Shown here: piece after piece, positions 42,486-51,313 of the stretch | Numbering within the stretch: the stretch's first letter is position 1 | Layout: every line of letters begins with the position of its first letter | NCBI RefSeq assembly: GCF_004522235.1 | Contig: NZ_SDLT01000041.1 | Location: forward strand, 1-64,000 | Reading direction: 5' to 3' | Length of the DNA stretch: 64,000 bases | Source of the DNA: Amycolatopsis nivea | Lineage (GTDB): Bacteria > Actinomycetota > Actinomycetes > Mycobacteriales > Pseudonocardiaceae | Notes under the pieces: generated by a model | Databases searched by the model: none | What the model was told of the DNA's origin: nothing | The model's input: the letters and a program-made list of their open reading frames with translations, nothing else | Translations under genes and position numbers: made by a program

Positions 42486-43874
42486 TCAATGCCCCAGGGC
42501 TCGCCAGAGGCCTGATGCGAGCCGGGACGGCTGACCGGAGCGGCGCTCCAGGCGATCGGCGGTGCCGAACGCCACTGTGCCGGCATTGACGCCGAGCCAC
42601 CGCAACGGCTCTGGTTCCCATTTCGGCGACTGGTGCCCGACCCACGGCAAAGAACGGATCTCGCTGTCGAGATCGAGAATCTCCGCCGCCAGTGTGCGCC
42701 CGGCAAGGTTCGCTGTGGCAACACCGTCGCCCACGTATCCACCCGCTTGAGCGAACCCGGCCCGGCGATCGTAAGAGACAGACGGCAGCCAGTCCCGCGC
42801 GATGCCCAGGTTCCCGCCCCACGCATGCGTGAATTCGATTCCCCTGAGCGGCGGGAAGAGTTCGCCGAGGATGCTGCGGAGCATGGCGTGAACACTAGGG
42901 TCGTTGTCGAAGCGAGGAGCAACTCTGGAAGCGAAGTGGTAGGGAGCACCGCGCCCGCCGAAGGCGATCCGGCCGTCGGCGGTTCGTTGCCCGTAGATTC
43001 GCAGATGGCGCTTGTCGCTGAACGTGGGGCGATCCTGCAGGCCGATCTCCTCCCACACCGCTGCAGGCAGCGGAGCGGTCGCGACCATCAGCGAGTACAT
43101 CGGCAAAATGTCCCGTCGTGCGCCGGCGAGCCGCGCCGTGTACCCCTCGGTCGCCCGCACCACGACTTCAGCGGTCACGCGTGCCCGTTCGGTCTCGAGT
43201 CGGCGGGATTCAACCCCAACGACGCGAGTGCCCTCATAAATCTGCACGCCGGCGGCGCGCGCGGCGTCCGCCAGACCGCGGACCAGCTTCGCCGGCTGCA
43301 ACGCCGCGCAGTGCGGTGTGAAGGTCGCACCGCGGGCGTCGGCCATGCGTATCTGATCGACGAGTTCGCGCGGCTCGATCAGCCGCATGTGATCGGCGCC
43401 GAACCCCCACTCGCGCCAACCGGCCACCTCGTTGCGCGCTCTCGTCCACTGCGCCGCGTTTCGCGCGACGGAAAGGTACCCGCCAGCTCGGAAATCGCAG
43501 TCGATGCTTTCAGCCTCGACGACGTCACGGATCTCCCAGACGGTGTCGTTCATCGCCCGTTGCATTCGGACGGCCGCGGTCCTGGAACTGATGCTCGCCA
43601 CCTTCCGCATGGTGGCCGGGAAGATCGCCGAGCACCATCCGCCGTTGCGGCCCGAAGCTCCGAACCCGACGAACTCGCTCTCCAGCACTGCGACCCGCAG
43701 CGACGGATCGGCCTTGGCGAGGTAATAGGCCGTCCACAAGCCCGTGTACCCGCCGCCGACGATCGCCACGTCGACGTCGAGATCGTGATCGAGAGTCTCT
43801 TTGGCACTCCCATCGCCACCTGCGTCGTCGTGCCAAAAGCTAAGACCGGCACCGGCACGACCGTTGTCGTCCAC
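42486..43874 (-). CDS. FAD-dependent amine/amino-acid oxidase (DAO family)
   Basis: 462 residues. The FAD motif VDVAIVGGGYTGLWTAYYLA starts near residue 34, followed by GFGASGRNGGWCSA and, at the C-terminus, FTHAWGGNLGIARDWLPS and GYVGDGVATANLAGR. This is the layout of gamma-glutamylputrescine oxidase-like DAO enzymes, which oxidise secondary or primary amines to aldehydes with release of H2O2. In this cluster a 4-methylaminobutyrate-type side chain would be a suitable substrate (inference). The ATG follows AAGGAGCC. It is the distal gene of the minus-strand run. Confidence 0.82.
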   Translation of the reverse strand: MDDNGRAGAGLSFWHDDAGGDGSAKETLDHDLDVDVAIVGGGYTGLWTAYYLAKADPSLRVAVLESEFVGFGASGRNGGWCSAIFPATMRKVASISSRTAAVRMQRAMNDTVWEIRDVVEAESIDCDFRAGGYLSVARNAAQWTRARNEVAGWREWGFGADHMRLIEPRELVDQIRMADARGATFTPHCAALQPAKLVRGLADAARAAGVQIYEGTRVVGVESRRLETERARVTAEVVVRATEGYTARLAGARRDILPMYSLMVATAPLPAAVWEEIGLQDRPTFSDKRHLRIYGQRTADGRIAFGGRGAPYHFASRVAPRFDNDPSVHAMLRSILGELFPPLRGIEFTHAWGGNLGIARDWLPSVSYDRRAGFAQAGGYVGDGVATANLAGRTLAAEILDLDSEIRSLPWVGHQSPKWEPEPLRWLGVNAGTVAFGTADRLERRSGQPSRLASGLWRALGH

Positions 43875-43959
43875 GATGGCTCCTTGGTTTTCGCGTAGTC
43901 TTCGGGTTCATCAAGCTGGTTAGATGCCTAAGTCGCGAAGAGTTGTTCCCGCTCCGCAG

Positions 43960-44583
43960 CTACAGCGAGGGAGGGATGTTCTTCAGCCGCGCTGCTACAG
44001 AAATGGCACGGCTTACGAGATGGTCAAGTGCATCGGTCTCGGTGGAACCCAGCGGGTTGTCGTTGTCTGGCCCCGTCACGTGGCCGACTCCATAGGGGTT
44101 GCCGTCGGCGAACTTGACCGAATCGGTATAGCCGGGCGAGACAACAACGCCACCGAAGTGATGGATGCTGTTGTACAGGGCCAGCAGCGTCGATTCCTGC
44201 CCGCCGTGGGGCGTCTGGGTCGCGACGAAGCCGGCGTAAACCTTGTCCGCCAGTTCTCCGGCTGCCCATTGGGGACCGAGCGTGTCCAAGAACTGCTTGA
44301 ACTGCCCAGCGACGTTGCCGAACCGAGTCGGTGTACCGAACAGTACGACATCTGCCCAGGTGATATCGGCCGCGGTCGCCGCGTGGTGCCCTCCCGGCGT
44401 TCGGTCCTCTTGCGGCCGGAAAGACTCGTTGCTTTCCAGCCAGCCACCTGACGCCGCTTCCGTCACCGGACGCAACCGCGCCTCCGCACCCTGGTCCTCA
44501 GCCGCCTTGTACAGGTGCTCGGCCATCGACCTGACAGTGCCGGTCCTCGAGTAGTAGATGATGCTCAGCTTAACAGCAGACAT
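43960..44583 (-). CDS. WrbA-like flavodoxin-fold NAD(P)H:quinone reductase
   Basis: 207 residues. The FMN phosphate loop is IIYYSRTGTVRSMAEHLYKA. Conserved WrbA segments are DVVLFGTPTRFGNVAGQFKQ, DKVYAGFVATQTPHGGQEST and FGGVVVSPGYTD. It reduces quinones by two electrons. Ring hydroxylation of dihydroxypyridine gives trihydroxypyridine, which readily oxidises to quinone dyes such as nicotine blue, so quinone reduction would fit the pathway (inference). It follows the omega-amidase-like gene after 43 bp, site AAAGGACC. Confidence 0.85.
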   Translation of the reverse strand: MSAVKLSIIYYSRTGTVRSMAEHLYKAAEDQGAEARLRPVTEAASGGWLESNESFRPQEDRTPGGHHAATAADITWADVVLFGTPTRFGNVAGQFKQFLDTLGPQWAAGELADKVYAGFVATQTPHGGQESTLLALYNSIHHFGGVVVSPGYTDSVKFADGNPYGVGHVTGPDNDNPLGSTETDALDHLVSRAISVAARLKNIPPSL

Positions 44584-44626
44584 TGAGGTCCTTTCTAGGT
44601 AACGCCGGACGAAGCACGGCCGGTTG

Positions 44627-45469
44627 TCAGGCAGCTCCCCGGCGGCGGTCCGCCAACACGGGGAAATCGGCGCGCATTCGGCGCAGGGCAGTGATGTCGA
44701 CGTCGGCGACGATGACCTCCTCGCTGTCGCCTGCCATCGCCACGACATCGCCGTTGGCGTCGATGATCTGGCTGCGACCGCCGAGCACAACACCGTTGTC
44801 GACGCCGACGAGGTTGCACTGGGCAACCACTGTCTGGTTCTCGATGGCACGCGCGCGACCCAGCGCCGCCCAGTGAGCGATGCGAGCCTCCGGCCATGCC
44901 GCCGCGACCAGGTTGAGCTCGACCCCCTGGTCGACGAGCTCCCGATAGAGCTCGGGAAAGCGCAGGTCATAGCAAGTCGACAGGCCGGCACGGACAGTGG
45001 CGGATCCAGGCACGGCGAGGTCAAAGGCGCTCGTGCTGGTGCCGGCAGTCAGCAGACGTGGTTCACCGGCGGCGAAACCGAACCGGTGGATCTTGCGGTA
45101 GCCGGCGCACTGCGAACCCGACGGATCGAAGACGGGCGCGGTATTCCACAGACGTGGTTCACTGACGCCCGCCTCCCGTTCGATGAACGAACCGCCGTGA
45201 AGCCAGATGCGTCGCCGACGCGCCAACGCCGCCAGTTCGCTGCAAAGCGCACCGTCCAGCTCTTCGGCGTGCCGGGCCCAACTGGCGTAGGCGAACCCGC
45301 CATGCGCCCAGAGCTCGGGCAGCACGACGAGGCTGGCATCGCCGGCGCTGCAAACGAGGTCAGCTGCTCGCCGCAGCCTTGATGCCACCGGCTCATCTTC
45401 GACGTATCGCATCTGGATCACCGCGACGCGCAGGATCTGCGGTCCGGTCGGGCTCGCAGTTGCGGTCAT
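44627..45469 (-). CDS. nit: Carbon-nitrogen hydrolase, omega-amidase-like
   Basis: 280 residues. The nitrilase triad is visible: Glu52 (VVLPELWAHGG), Lys126 (GYRKIHRFGF) and Cys166 (STCYDLRFPELYRE). The CYDLRFPELYR wording is typical of the Nit/omega-amidase branch, which hydrolyses 2-oxoglutaramate to 2-oxoglutarate and ammonia. In the nicotine pyridine pathway of Paenarthrobacter nicotinovorans plasmid pAO1 an omega-amidase NIT performs this last step. The ATG overlaps the stop of the upstream CoxG-like gene (ATGA). Confidence 0.88.
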   Translation of the reverse strand: MTATASPTGPQILRVAVIQMRYVEDEPVASRLRRAADLVCSAGDASLVVLPELWAHGGFAYASWARHAEELDGALCSELAALARRRRIWLHGGSFIEREAGVSEPRLWNTAPVFDPSGSQCAGYRKIHRFGFAAGEPRLLTAGTSTSAFDLAVPGSATVRAGLSTCYDLRFPELYRELVDQGVELNLVAAAWPEARIAHWAALGRARAIENQTVVAQCNLVGVDNGVVLGGRSQIIDANGDVVAMAGDSEEVIVADVDITALRRMRADFPVLADRRRGAA

Positions 45470-46209
45470 CGCTTGCTGCGGCCCAGCGAATAGCCTGCGG
45501 CGAGCGATCCGATGCTCGCCGCGATGACGCTCACCACCGCCGGGCCGGCAACATTGGCCGCGGCGGCCACGCTGACGCCGGCTGCCGCCACGCTGACCAC
45601 GACCGCCGCCCAGCCTCCGGTGGACCGGCTGCGTTCAGCTCGCGCCTTTCGCGCCACCTTGATCAGATCCAGCGCTTCGTCGGCATCCGCCTGCCGATTC
45701 TGAGCAGCCGACGGAACGGCGGCGACCGGGGCACCCGTGTCACCGGCGGGGCTGCTCGTGGCGGGTGCGCCGGCCATGAGCTCGGCAAGGCGCTCGGCGA
45801 AGGTGCCGACGATGGCCGTTGCCGCGTCCTCGATGACACCGCGTCCGAACTGAGCCACCTTGCCGGTGATGTTCAAGTCTGTCTCCACCACCACCTTCGA
45901 GCCCACCCCGTCCGGCAGCAGGCGTGCGGCGATGCTGGCTGAGACATTTCCTTGCCCGCGGGCATCCCTGCCGGTCGCCTTGATCACCGCACGGTGCGCC
46001 GATTCGTCTCGTTCCACGAATTCTGCGGAACCTTTGTACTCTGCCGTGATCGGGCCGACTTTGATCTTGGCCTTGCCTTCGAAGGTGTCGCCGTCCACAC
46101 CGGTGATCGCCGCACCCGGCAAGCACGGCGCAATTCGCTCGAGGTCCATGAGGACCGGCCATGCCTGTTCCGGCGGAACCGGAAGCTTCAGCTCGTTCAT
46201 GATCTGCAT
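45466..46209 (-). CDS. CoxG-like SRPBCC protein with C-terminal membrane segment
   Basis: 247 residues. Residues 1-150 are an SRPBCC/CoxG domain (MNELKLPVPPEQAWPVLMDL; RIAPCLPGAAITGVDGDTFE; VVETDLNITGKVAQFGRGVI). After a linker, residues 200-240 are hydrophobic and Ala/Val-rich (WAAVVVSVAAAGVSVAAAAN), ending SLGRSKR. CoxG anchors CO dehydrogenase, a molybdenum hydroxylase, to the membrane. A homologue beside two molybdenum hydroxylases probably does the same here. The ATG at 46209 follows AAAGGTG; overlaps nit by ATGA. Confidence 0.85.
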   Translation of the reverse strand: MQIMNELKLPVPPEQAWPVLMDLERIAPCLPGAAITGVDGDTFEGKAKIKVGPITAEYKGSAEFVERDESAHRAVIKATGRDARGQGNVSASIAARLLPDGVGSKVVVETDLNITGKVAQFGRGVIEDAATAIVGTFAERLAELMAGAPATSSPAGDTGAPVAAVPSAAQNRQADADEALDLIKVARKARAERSRSTGGWAAVVVSVAAAGVSVAAAANVAGPAVVSVIAASIGSLAAGYSLGRSKR

Positions 46210-46264
46210 TGAGGACACCTTTGTCTGGTTAATGCGATGACGTAACTACGGGAGACTTGTGGAG

Positions 46265-47434
46265 TTACGGCTCGCGCGGCAAGCCGAATCGGAATTCTGG
46301 ATCCCCAGGCGCGAAATCCCCGCCGTATTGCAGTCGGGATGCCATTTTGCGCACCTTCTTCAGGTATCCGCGCCCCACCGCGAGTTGCCGGCGCTCCCAT
46401 TCTTTGAGCCGTTGCACCCGACCCTCCGCCGAACCGGCCAGCGCGTCAGTCAGAGTCCAACCGTCGTAGGCAGCCTTGGCGGCACCGGCCGCAGCGTGTG
46501 GCCGCGGAGTGATCGCGGCGTCGCCGACAAGAGCAACCCTGCCGTGCACCGTCGATTTGACGTTTGCGTCGCTGACCACCGTGACGAATGGGAGCGGGGA
46601 GGCTTTGACGACCTCACGGAACATTGGAGCCAGTGTCTCGCTTCGTCGATGAAGTTCGGAAAGGGTCCGAGGACACAGCGCGTGCGCATGGACCGACACC
46701 GGCAGCCGGATCCCGTGGCAATCGCTCATGATCTCGTCGAGTTCCGGACCAGTCGGCACATTCCAATACCACTGGAAGTTCAGCCGCTTGACAACGCCTG
46801 GCTCTTCCCCGGGGATGGGGTACGCGATCAAATGCCCATTCGGAAGATGACCGTAGGTGAAGGCGTTGTCGAAGAAATTCCAGGTGGCCTCGGGAAGATC
46901 GGCGGGTTCGACCATGCCCCGCCAGGTCACGTAACCGGCGTACTGCGGCGTCACGCCCGTCAAGCGCTGGCGCACAGTCGACATCCCGCCGTCCGCGCCC
47001 ACGACGAAGCACGCGTTCACGTCACTGCCGTCGGCGAACCGCAGCTGGACCGATTCGCCGTCCTGGGCGAGACCGACCAGGTTCTTGTCGAGGTGGTATC
47101 GGTCGGTGCCGAAAAGTTCAAGGAGCCGACGATAGATGCTGTCGTAGCTGGTGAACCGCCACTCGGCCGAGACAGCCCCTCGTTGCTCCCCCGTGATGGC
47201 GTCGACGTACTGCATCGTCGACGACGACACACTCACCGCATCGATGTCAGTCGACGCCCGTTCGACCAGGTAGCGGACAAGCTCGGGTTGCACGACGATG
47301 CCGTTGCCGAGACCGGAGAGCACACGGCTCGACCGCTCGTAGACGTCCACCGTGAATCCCGCATCGCACAGCAACAGCGCAGTGGTGAGGCCGCCGATCG
47401 ATCCGCCGATCACAGCGACGTGGGTGATCTCCAT
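46265..47434 (-). CDS. dhpH: FAD-dependent hydroxylase, 2,6-dihydroxypyridine 3-monooxygenase-like
   Basis: 389 residues. FAD motif VAVIGGSIGGLTTALLLCDA, DG motif FVVGADGGMSTVRQRL and GD motif VALVGDAAITPRPHAAAGAA. The GDAAxxxRPHAAAG form and the fold resemble 2,6-dihydroxypyridine 3-hydroxylase (DHPH, about 397 residues) of the pAO1 nicotine cluster. That enzyme uses NADH and O2 to form 2,3,6-trihydroxypyridine. The neighbours (nitrilase, cyclase, hydrolase, molybdenum hydroxylases) support the assignment. It starts 12 bp after the cyclase stop with site GAGGGAAC. Confidence 0.82.
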   Translation of the reverse strand: MEITHVAVIGGSIGGLTTALLLCDAGFTVDVYERSSRVLSGLGNGIVVQPELVRYLVERASTDIDAVSVSSSTMQYVDAITGEQRGAVSAEWRFTSYDSIYRRLLELFGTDRYHLDKNLVGLAQDGESVQLRFADGSDVNACFVVGADGGMSTVRQRLTGVTPQYAGYVTWRGMVEPADLPEATWNFFDNAFTYGHLPNGHLIAYPIPGEEPGVVKRLNFQWYWNVPTGPELDEIMSDCHGIRLPVSVHAHALCPRTLSELHRRSETLAPMFREVVKASPLPFVTVVSDANVKSTVHGRVALVGDAAITPRPHAAAGAAKAAYDGWTLTDALAGSAEGRVQRLKEWERRQLAVGRGYLKKVRKMASRLQYGGDFAPGDPEFRFGLPREP

Positions 47435-47446
47435 TGTACGGTTCCC

Positions 47447-48373
47447 TCAGTTGCGCAAAGCCATTGCGATCGGCCGCATAGGCGCGCCACTGGCGCCGCG
47501 CAGCCGGATCGGTGCCGCGATAAGGCAGAACTCGGTGACACCATCGGCGGCGAGCTCTTCCAGGTTGAGCAGCTCGATCATCGGCACGCCTGACTCGGCC
47601 AGGAAGTGACAGTGTCCCGGAAGCCAGTTGTCCTCGTGCTCAGAAGGGCCGACCTCCACGCATTCCTGGTCCGAGCCCACAATCGAAATGCCCTGCGCGG
47701 TGAGCCAGCGTGCGGCGTCAAGGCTCACGCCGGGCGGATTGCCCAACGTCTTCGAGCCGTCGGGCCAGTGCGACATCCGCCCGGTCCGGACGAAGGCGAC
47801 GTCGCCCTCGTTCAGGCTGAGCCCGGTCGCGCCGAGCGCTTTCTCCAGGTCCTCCACGGTGATCGCGTACGAGTCCGGCAAGCACGCCACCTCATGCTGA
47901 CCGGCGACGTCGAGCAGGACACCGCGGGTGATGACCGGCGGGATCTGTTCGGCTCCTCCCTTGGTCCACGCACGGCTGCCCAGGTTCGACTCGACGTCGA
48001 AGTTGTTGTAGATGCGGCCGTCGATACCGAAGTGGTTCAAGGCGTCGATGTGCGTACCGGTGTGGGTGTACATGAAGATGACGTCGCCGGAATAGCACAC
48101 GTGCCGGTTGACGGACTCGCCGACGCCGTTGAGGTTGTCGACGGCAGTGCCTTGAGGTGTGTGGCTCATGAAGATCTGGTAGCTGGGGTCGCCGGCCCCC
48201 TGGAAGCTCGGCATTCCCACGAAATAGTCGATGCTCAGGTCGTACACCCGGCTCGCGTCCGCCCGGGCCAGCACGTCGGCCCGGACGGTCGGGCTGAGCC
48301 GGTTCAACGCACCCAATTGGTCGTCGGCTCCCCATTCACTCGTGCCGACGGCGACTCCTGCCTGCTGCCCCAT
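47447..48373 (-). CDS. Cyclase-family metal-dependent hydrolase
   Basis: 308 residues. The metal motif THTGTHIDALNHF (His104, His108, Asp110, His114) is the H-x-G-T-H-x-D signature of the cyclase/kynurenine formamidase family (PF04199). Later conserved parts are AVGSDQECVEVG-like (IVGSDQECVEVGPSEHEDNW) and CHFLAESGVPMIELLNLEEL. Family members open or hydrolyse cyclic amides and related bonds. In the pAO1 nicotine cluster a so-called polyketide cyclase has been proposed to open the trihydroxypyridine ring; this gene has the same neighbours. It shares one base with the DABB gene upstream (TGATG). Confidence 0.85.
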   Translation of the reverse strand: MGQQAGVAVGTSEWGADDQLGALNRLSPTVRADVLARADASRVYDLSIDYFVGMPSFQGAGDPSYQIFMSHTPQGTAVDNLNGVGESVNRHVCYSGDVIFMYTHTGTHIDALNHFGIDGRIYNNFDVESNLGSRAWTKGGAEQIPPVITRGVLLDVAGQHEVACLPDSYAITVEDLEKALGATGLSLNEGDVAFVRTGRMSHWPDGSKTLGNPPGVSLDAARWLTAQGISIVGSDQECVEVGPSEHEDNWLPGHCHFLAESGVPMIELLNLEELAADGVTEFCLIAAPIRLRGASGAPMRPIAMALRN

Positions 48374-48675
48374 CACAGGTCGCCGATCTCGAAGTCGACC
48401 ACCGCGCGGTCGGCGAACATGGGCAGCAGCTTCTCGACGACTTCGAGGTGGAACGGGTCGTTCGAGTACCGGTCCAGATCCGTCCACGAGTCGAAGTCGG
48501 TGATGAGCGCGCCGTCCCACGGTGCACCGTTTTCGCCTGTGTCCCCCTGGTGGGAGCCGACGGACCAGCCCTTGATCACCGGGAGTTTGCCCGGCAGCTC
48601 ATTCAGGATGCCGACAATCTTTTCCTGAGAACTTCCGCTGGCGACGCGCCACACGAAGACATGACGAACGGCCAC
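48373..48675 (-). CDS. DABB (stress-responsive A/B barrel) domain protein
   Basis: 100 residues from a GTG at 48675 with site AGAGGAATTC. The ferredoxin-like dimeric barrel pattern is visible: AVRHVFVWRVASGSSQEKIV, a helix, then PVIKGWSVGSHQG, ALITDFDSWTDLDRYSNDPF and HLEVVEKLLPMFADRAVVDF. DABB proteins include small cyclases and aldolase-like catalysts as well as non-enzymatic dimers. Directly coupled to the cyclase-family gene and the DHPH-like gene, it may assist the ring chemistry. It is the first gene of the minus-strand run that ends with the FAD oxidase. Confidence 0.85.
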   Translation of the reverse strand: MAVRHVFVWRVASGSSQEKIVGILNELPGKLPVIKGWSVGSHQGDTGENGAPWDGALITDFDSWTDLDRYSNDPFHLEVVEKLLPMFADRAVVDFEIGDL

Positions 48676-48772
48676 AATGAATTCCTCTCGTTACACTGCA
48701 TGGGTTCCGTGCTCGGGACTTCAACCAGTCTTATCCGCTGACGCACGGAGTTGTATTGCGTTGACGGACAAG

Positions 48773-51223
48773 TCAGCTGCGGGGTTTGTGCGTCAGCTGA
48801 CATCGCATGAAGATGTCCTCCGGCCGCAGCGGCAGGCGATCAGTGTGGGACCCGTCGCCAAGAGCGTCGTCGAACGCACTGGCCACCGCGGCTCCGACCG
48901 CAATGATGCCGACTTCGCCCAGGCCCTTCGCGCCGAGCGGATTGTCCGGCGATGGTGCGTCCTCCGTCGTGAAGATGTCGACGTCTGGCATCTCCAGCGC
49001 GGCGGGCAGGAGATAGTCCATAAAGGACGTAGCGGTCGGCTGGCCATCGTCCTCGTAAGTGAATTCCTCGTACAGCGCCCCGCCGATGCCTTGGACGGCC
49101 GCGCCGATGATCTGGCCGCGAGTCGTCATCGGGTTGATGATGCGTCCCGTCTCCGCGGTCGTGAAGAAGCGCAGGAACTCGTGGCCGCCGGTCTCCGGAT
49201 CGACCTCGAGTTGTACGAGCGTGACGCCGTACGGGTAGTTCATCAGATTGTTCCGGTAGACCGCGTCCGCACGCAGACCGGGTTGATCGTCGGCGAGGCG
49301 TGCGGAGTATGCATCCCAGCGACCGGCGATCTCGAACAAGCTGAGCCGGGAGTCCGCCCCCCTGACTGTCACCGCTCCGTCCGCCAACTGCAGATCGGCT
49401 TCATCGACTTCCAGCATGGTGCTGGCGAGTCGCTTCGCCTTCTCTACGACCTCGATCGCCGCCATCCGCGCGGCGCCCCCGGCCAGGACGGTCGACCGGC
49501 TCGACCACGAACCGATGCCGTCGGGAACCAGTTCGGTGTCGCTGTGCTCGACGTCGACCAACTGGGGATCGAGCTGGAGTTGCTCCGCGACGATCTGGGC
49601 GAGAACGGTTTCGACCCCCTGGCCCACGGAGGACGCGCCGGTGAGCACACGGACCCGACCGACGGGACTGACTTCGACAGAGCCCGTCTCGTAGAGACCG
49701 AGCCCTCCCTTGTCCATCAGCACGCCGAAGCCCACGCCGACGTACCGTCCCTCGGCCCGCAACGCAGCCGCCTCGGTGACCCATTCGTCCCAGCCTGCCT
49801 CGGACAGAGCGCGATCGAAATGATCGACAACGTCGCCGGAGTCGAAGTGGAAGGGCTCGTGCACGATGTCGATCCCGGGCGTCCACGGCAAATCCTTCGC
49901 CCGCAGCAGGTTTCGTCGGCGGATCTCGACCGGGCTGATTCCGACAGCGGCCGCGGCCAGGTCGAGCAGCCGTTCACGGGCGAAGGTCGATTCGTACCGT
50001 CCAGGAGCTCGATAGGCGGCCAGCGGCGTCTTGTTGGTGAAGACGGCATGCAGCGTCGCCTCGTAGCTCGGAACGCGGTACGGACCGAACACGATACCGG
50101 TCGTGATGTCGCTGACCAGTGGCTCGGTCTGCCGGAAGAACGCGCCGTGGTTGTGGAAGATCTCGTCCCGCATGGCCAGGATCTCACCTGCGCCGTTCAG
50201 CGCGAGCCCCATGCGATGCACCTGCTCGCGCGCGTGCGACGTGGCGACCATGTGCTCCTGGCGGTCCTCGACCCATTTGACCGGCCGCCGAAGGCGCCGC
50301 GCAGCCCACGCGGCAACGACGTACTCCGGGAAGACATCGCCCTTGACACCGAAGTTTCCGCCGATCTCCACGTGCCGCATGCGGAGACTCGTCTCGGGCA
50401 TGCCGAGGATGCGCGAGAGAACCCGCATGTTGCCGTGAACGTGGACGGTCCCCCAGATGTAGAGGATGTCGCGACTCGGGTCGGGTTGGACGACAAAGTT
50501 GCGGGTTTCCATCGGGACGCCGGAATGCCGGCCGACGGTGTACTCGTGACACACGACGTGGGCGGCCTCGGCGAACGCGCCGTCGACGTCACCGTAAGCC
50601 TTCTCGATTCGCGCGCCTTCATTGCCGTACCCGGGGAAGAGGTCGATCTCCGATTCGAGCGAGCTGACCGGATCCAGCAGGACAGGCAGCGGCTCGTAGT
50701 CGACGCTGACCAGTTCCGCGGCGTCTTCGGCCAGGTAAGGATCGTCCGCGAACACCGCCGCGACCGGCTGACCGACGTAACGCACCCGATCCACGGCCAG
50801 CACCGGCTGGGTGAAGGCCTCGAGGTTCGGATAGATTTCGTGGTAGCCCGCCTCCTCCAGCGGCACGGTGCCGATGCCGGTCAGATCCTCGCCGGTCAGC
50901 ACGAGGCGGACCCCGGGCTGGCTTCGGGCCTCCTCGACGTCGATCCCGGCGATCCGGGCGTGCGCCTGGGTCGATCGGACGATGCGTAAGTGCAACTGTC
51001 CGGTGAGATCGATATCGCCGGCGAAGGTCGCCGACGCGGTCAGGAAACGCTCGTCTTCGCGGCGCCGAACCGGTTTGCCGATCCAGCGTTGGGGGCATCG
51101 CTGCACTGGCGGCTGCCCGGTATTGGATGAGTTCGTCGTATCCGGCACCACCTCAGTATCTAGAGGAATGCCGCCGCCTGCGTTTGCAGACAACGACAAA
51201 TCGGCCCGGCGAATAGACGTCAT
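48773..51223 (-). CDS. kdhL: Molybdenum hydroxylase large subunit (ketone dehydrogenase KdhL-like)
   Basis: 816 residues. The N-terminal Ald_Xan_dh domain has RREDERFLT and VRYVGQPVAAVFADD. The cofactor domain has EIGGNFGVKGDVFPE, AYRAPGRYESTF, SVGQGVETVLAQIVAEQL and the catalytic Glu loop GAKGLGEVGIIAVG. These are hallmarks of the xanthine dehydrogenase/CO dehydrogenase large subunit that binds molybdopterin. It is divergent from the 2,6-dihydroxypseudooxynicotine hydrolase-like gene and apart from its presumed M and S subunits (55454-56811). The assigned step is 6-hydroxypseudooxynicotine to 2,6-dihydroxypseudooxynicotine. The N-terminal 50 residues are atypical and no ribosome site precedes the ATG, so the true start may be downstream. 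Confidence 0.82.
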   Translation of the reverse strand: MTSIRRADLSLSANAGGGIPLDTEVVPDTTNSSNTGQPPVQRCPQRWIGKPVRRREDERFLTASATFAGDIDLTGQLHLRIVRSTQAHARIAGIDVEEARSQPGVRLVLTGEDLTGIGTVPLEEAGYHEIYPNLEAFTQPVLAVDRVRYVGQPVAAVFADDPYLAEDAAELVSVDYEPLPVLLDPVSSLESEIDLFPGYGNEGARIEKAYGDVDGAFAEAAHVVCHEYTVGRHSGVPMETRNFVVQPDPSRDILYIWGTVHVHGNMRVLSRILGMPETSLRMRHVEIGGNFGVKGDVFPEYVVAAWAARRLRRPVKWVEDRQEHMVATSHAREQVHRMGLALNGAGEILAMRDEIFHNHGAFFRQTEPLVSDITTGIVFGPYRVPSYEATLHAVFTNKTPLAAYRAPGRYESTFARERLLDLAAAAVGISPVEIRRRNLLRAKDLPWTPGIDIVHEPFHFDSGDVVDHFDRALSEAGWDEWVTEAAALRAEGRYVGVGFGVLMDKGGLGLYETGSVEVSPVGRVRVLTGASSVGQGVETVLAQIVAEQLQLDPQLVDVEHSDTELVPDGIGSWSSRSTVLAGGAARMAAIEVVEKAKRLASTMLEVDEADLQLADGAVTVRGADSRLSLFEIAGRWDAYSARLADDQPGLRADAVYRNNLMNYPYGVTLVQLEVDPETGGHEFLRFFTTAETGRIINPMTTRGQIIGAAVQGIGGALYEEFTYEDDGQPTATSFMDYLLPAALEMPDVDIFTTEDAPSPDNPLGAKGLGEVGIIAVGAAVASAFDDALGDGSHTDRLPLRPEDIFMRCQLTHKPRS

Positions 51224-51313
51224 GTGCAGACGCGCTGCCCCGGGCACGCCACCACAATGGCGGAGGCAGACCTTCTGCCCACTCCACTTCACAGGACTCA
51301 CCCAGGGAGCACC
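51224..51313. promoter_or_regulatory. Divergent promoter region, kdhL-like / hydrolase
   Basis: Ninety base pairs separate the annotated starts of the KdhL-like gene (minus) and the hydrolase gene (plus). If the KdhL start is further in, the control region extends to about 51150. No exact operator could be assigned. Confidence 0.45.

Noticed and set aside
48677..50989. 770-residue plus-strand frame opposite the KdhL-like gene
   Set aside because: Repeating Asp/Arg/Val-rich shadow; the minus strand has a full molybdenum hydroxylase large subunit.
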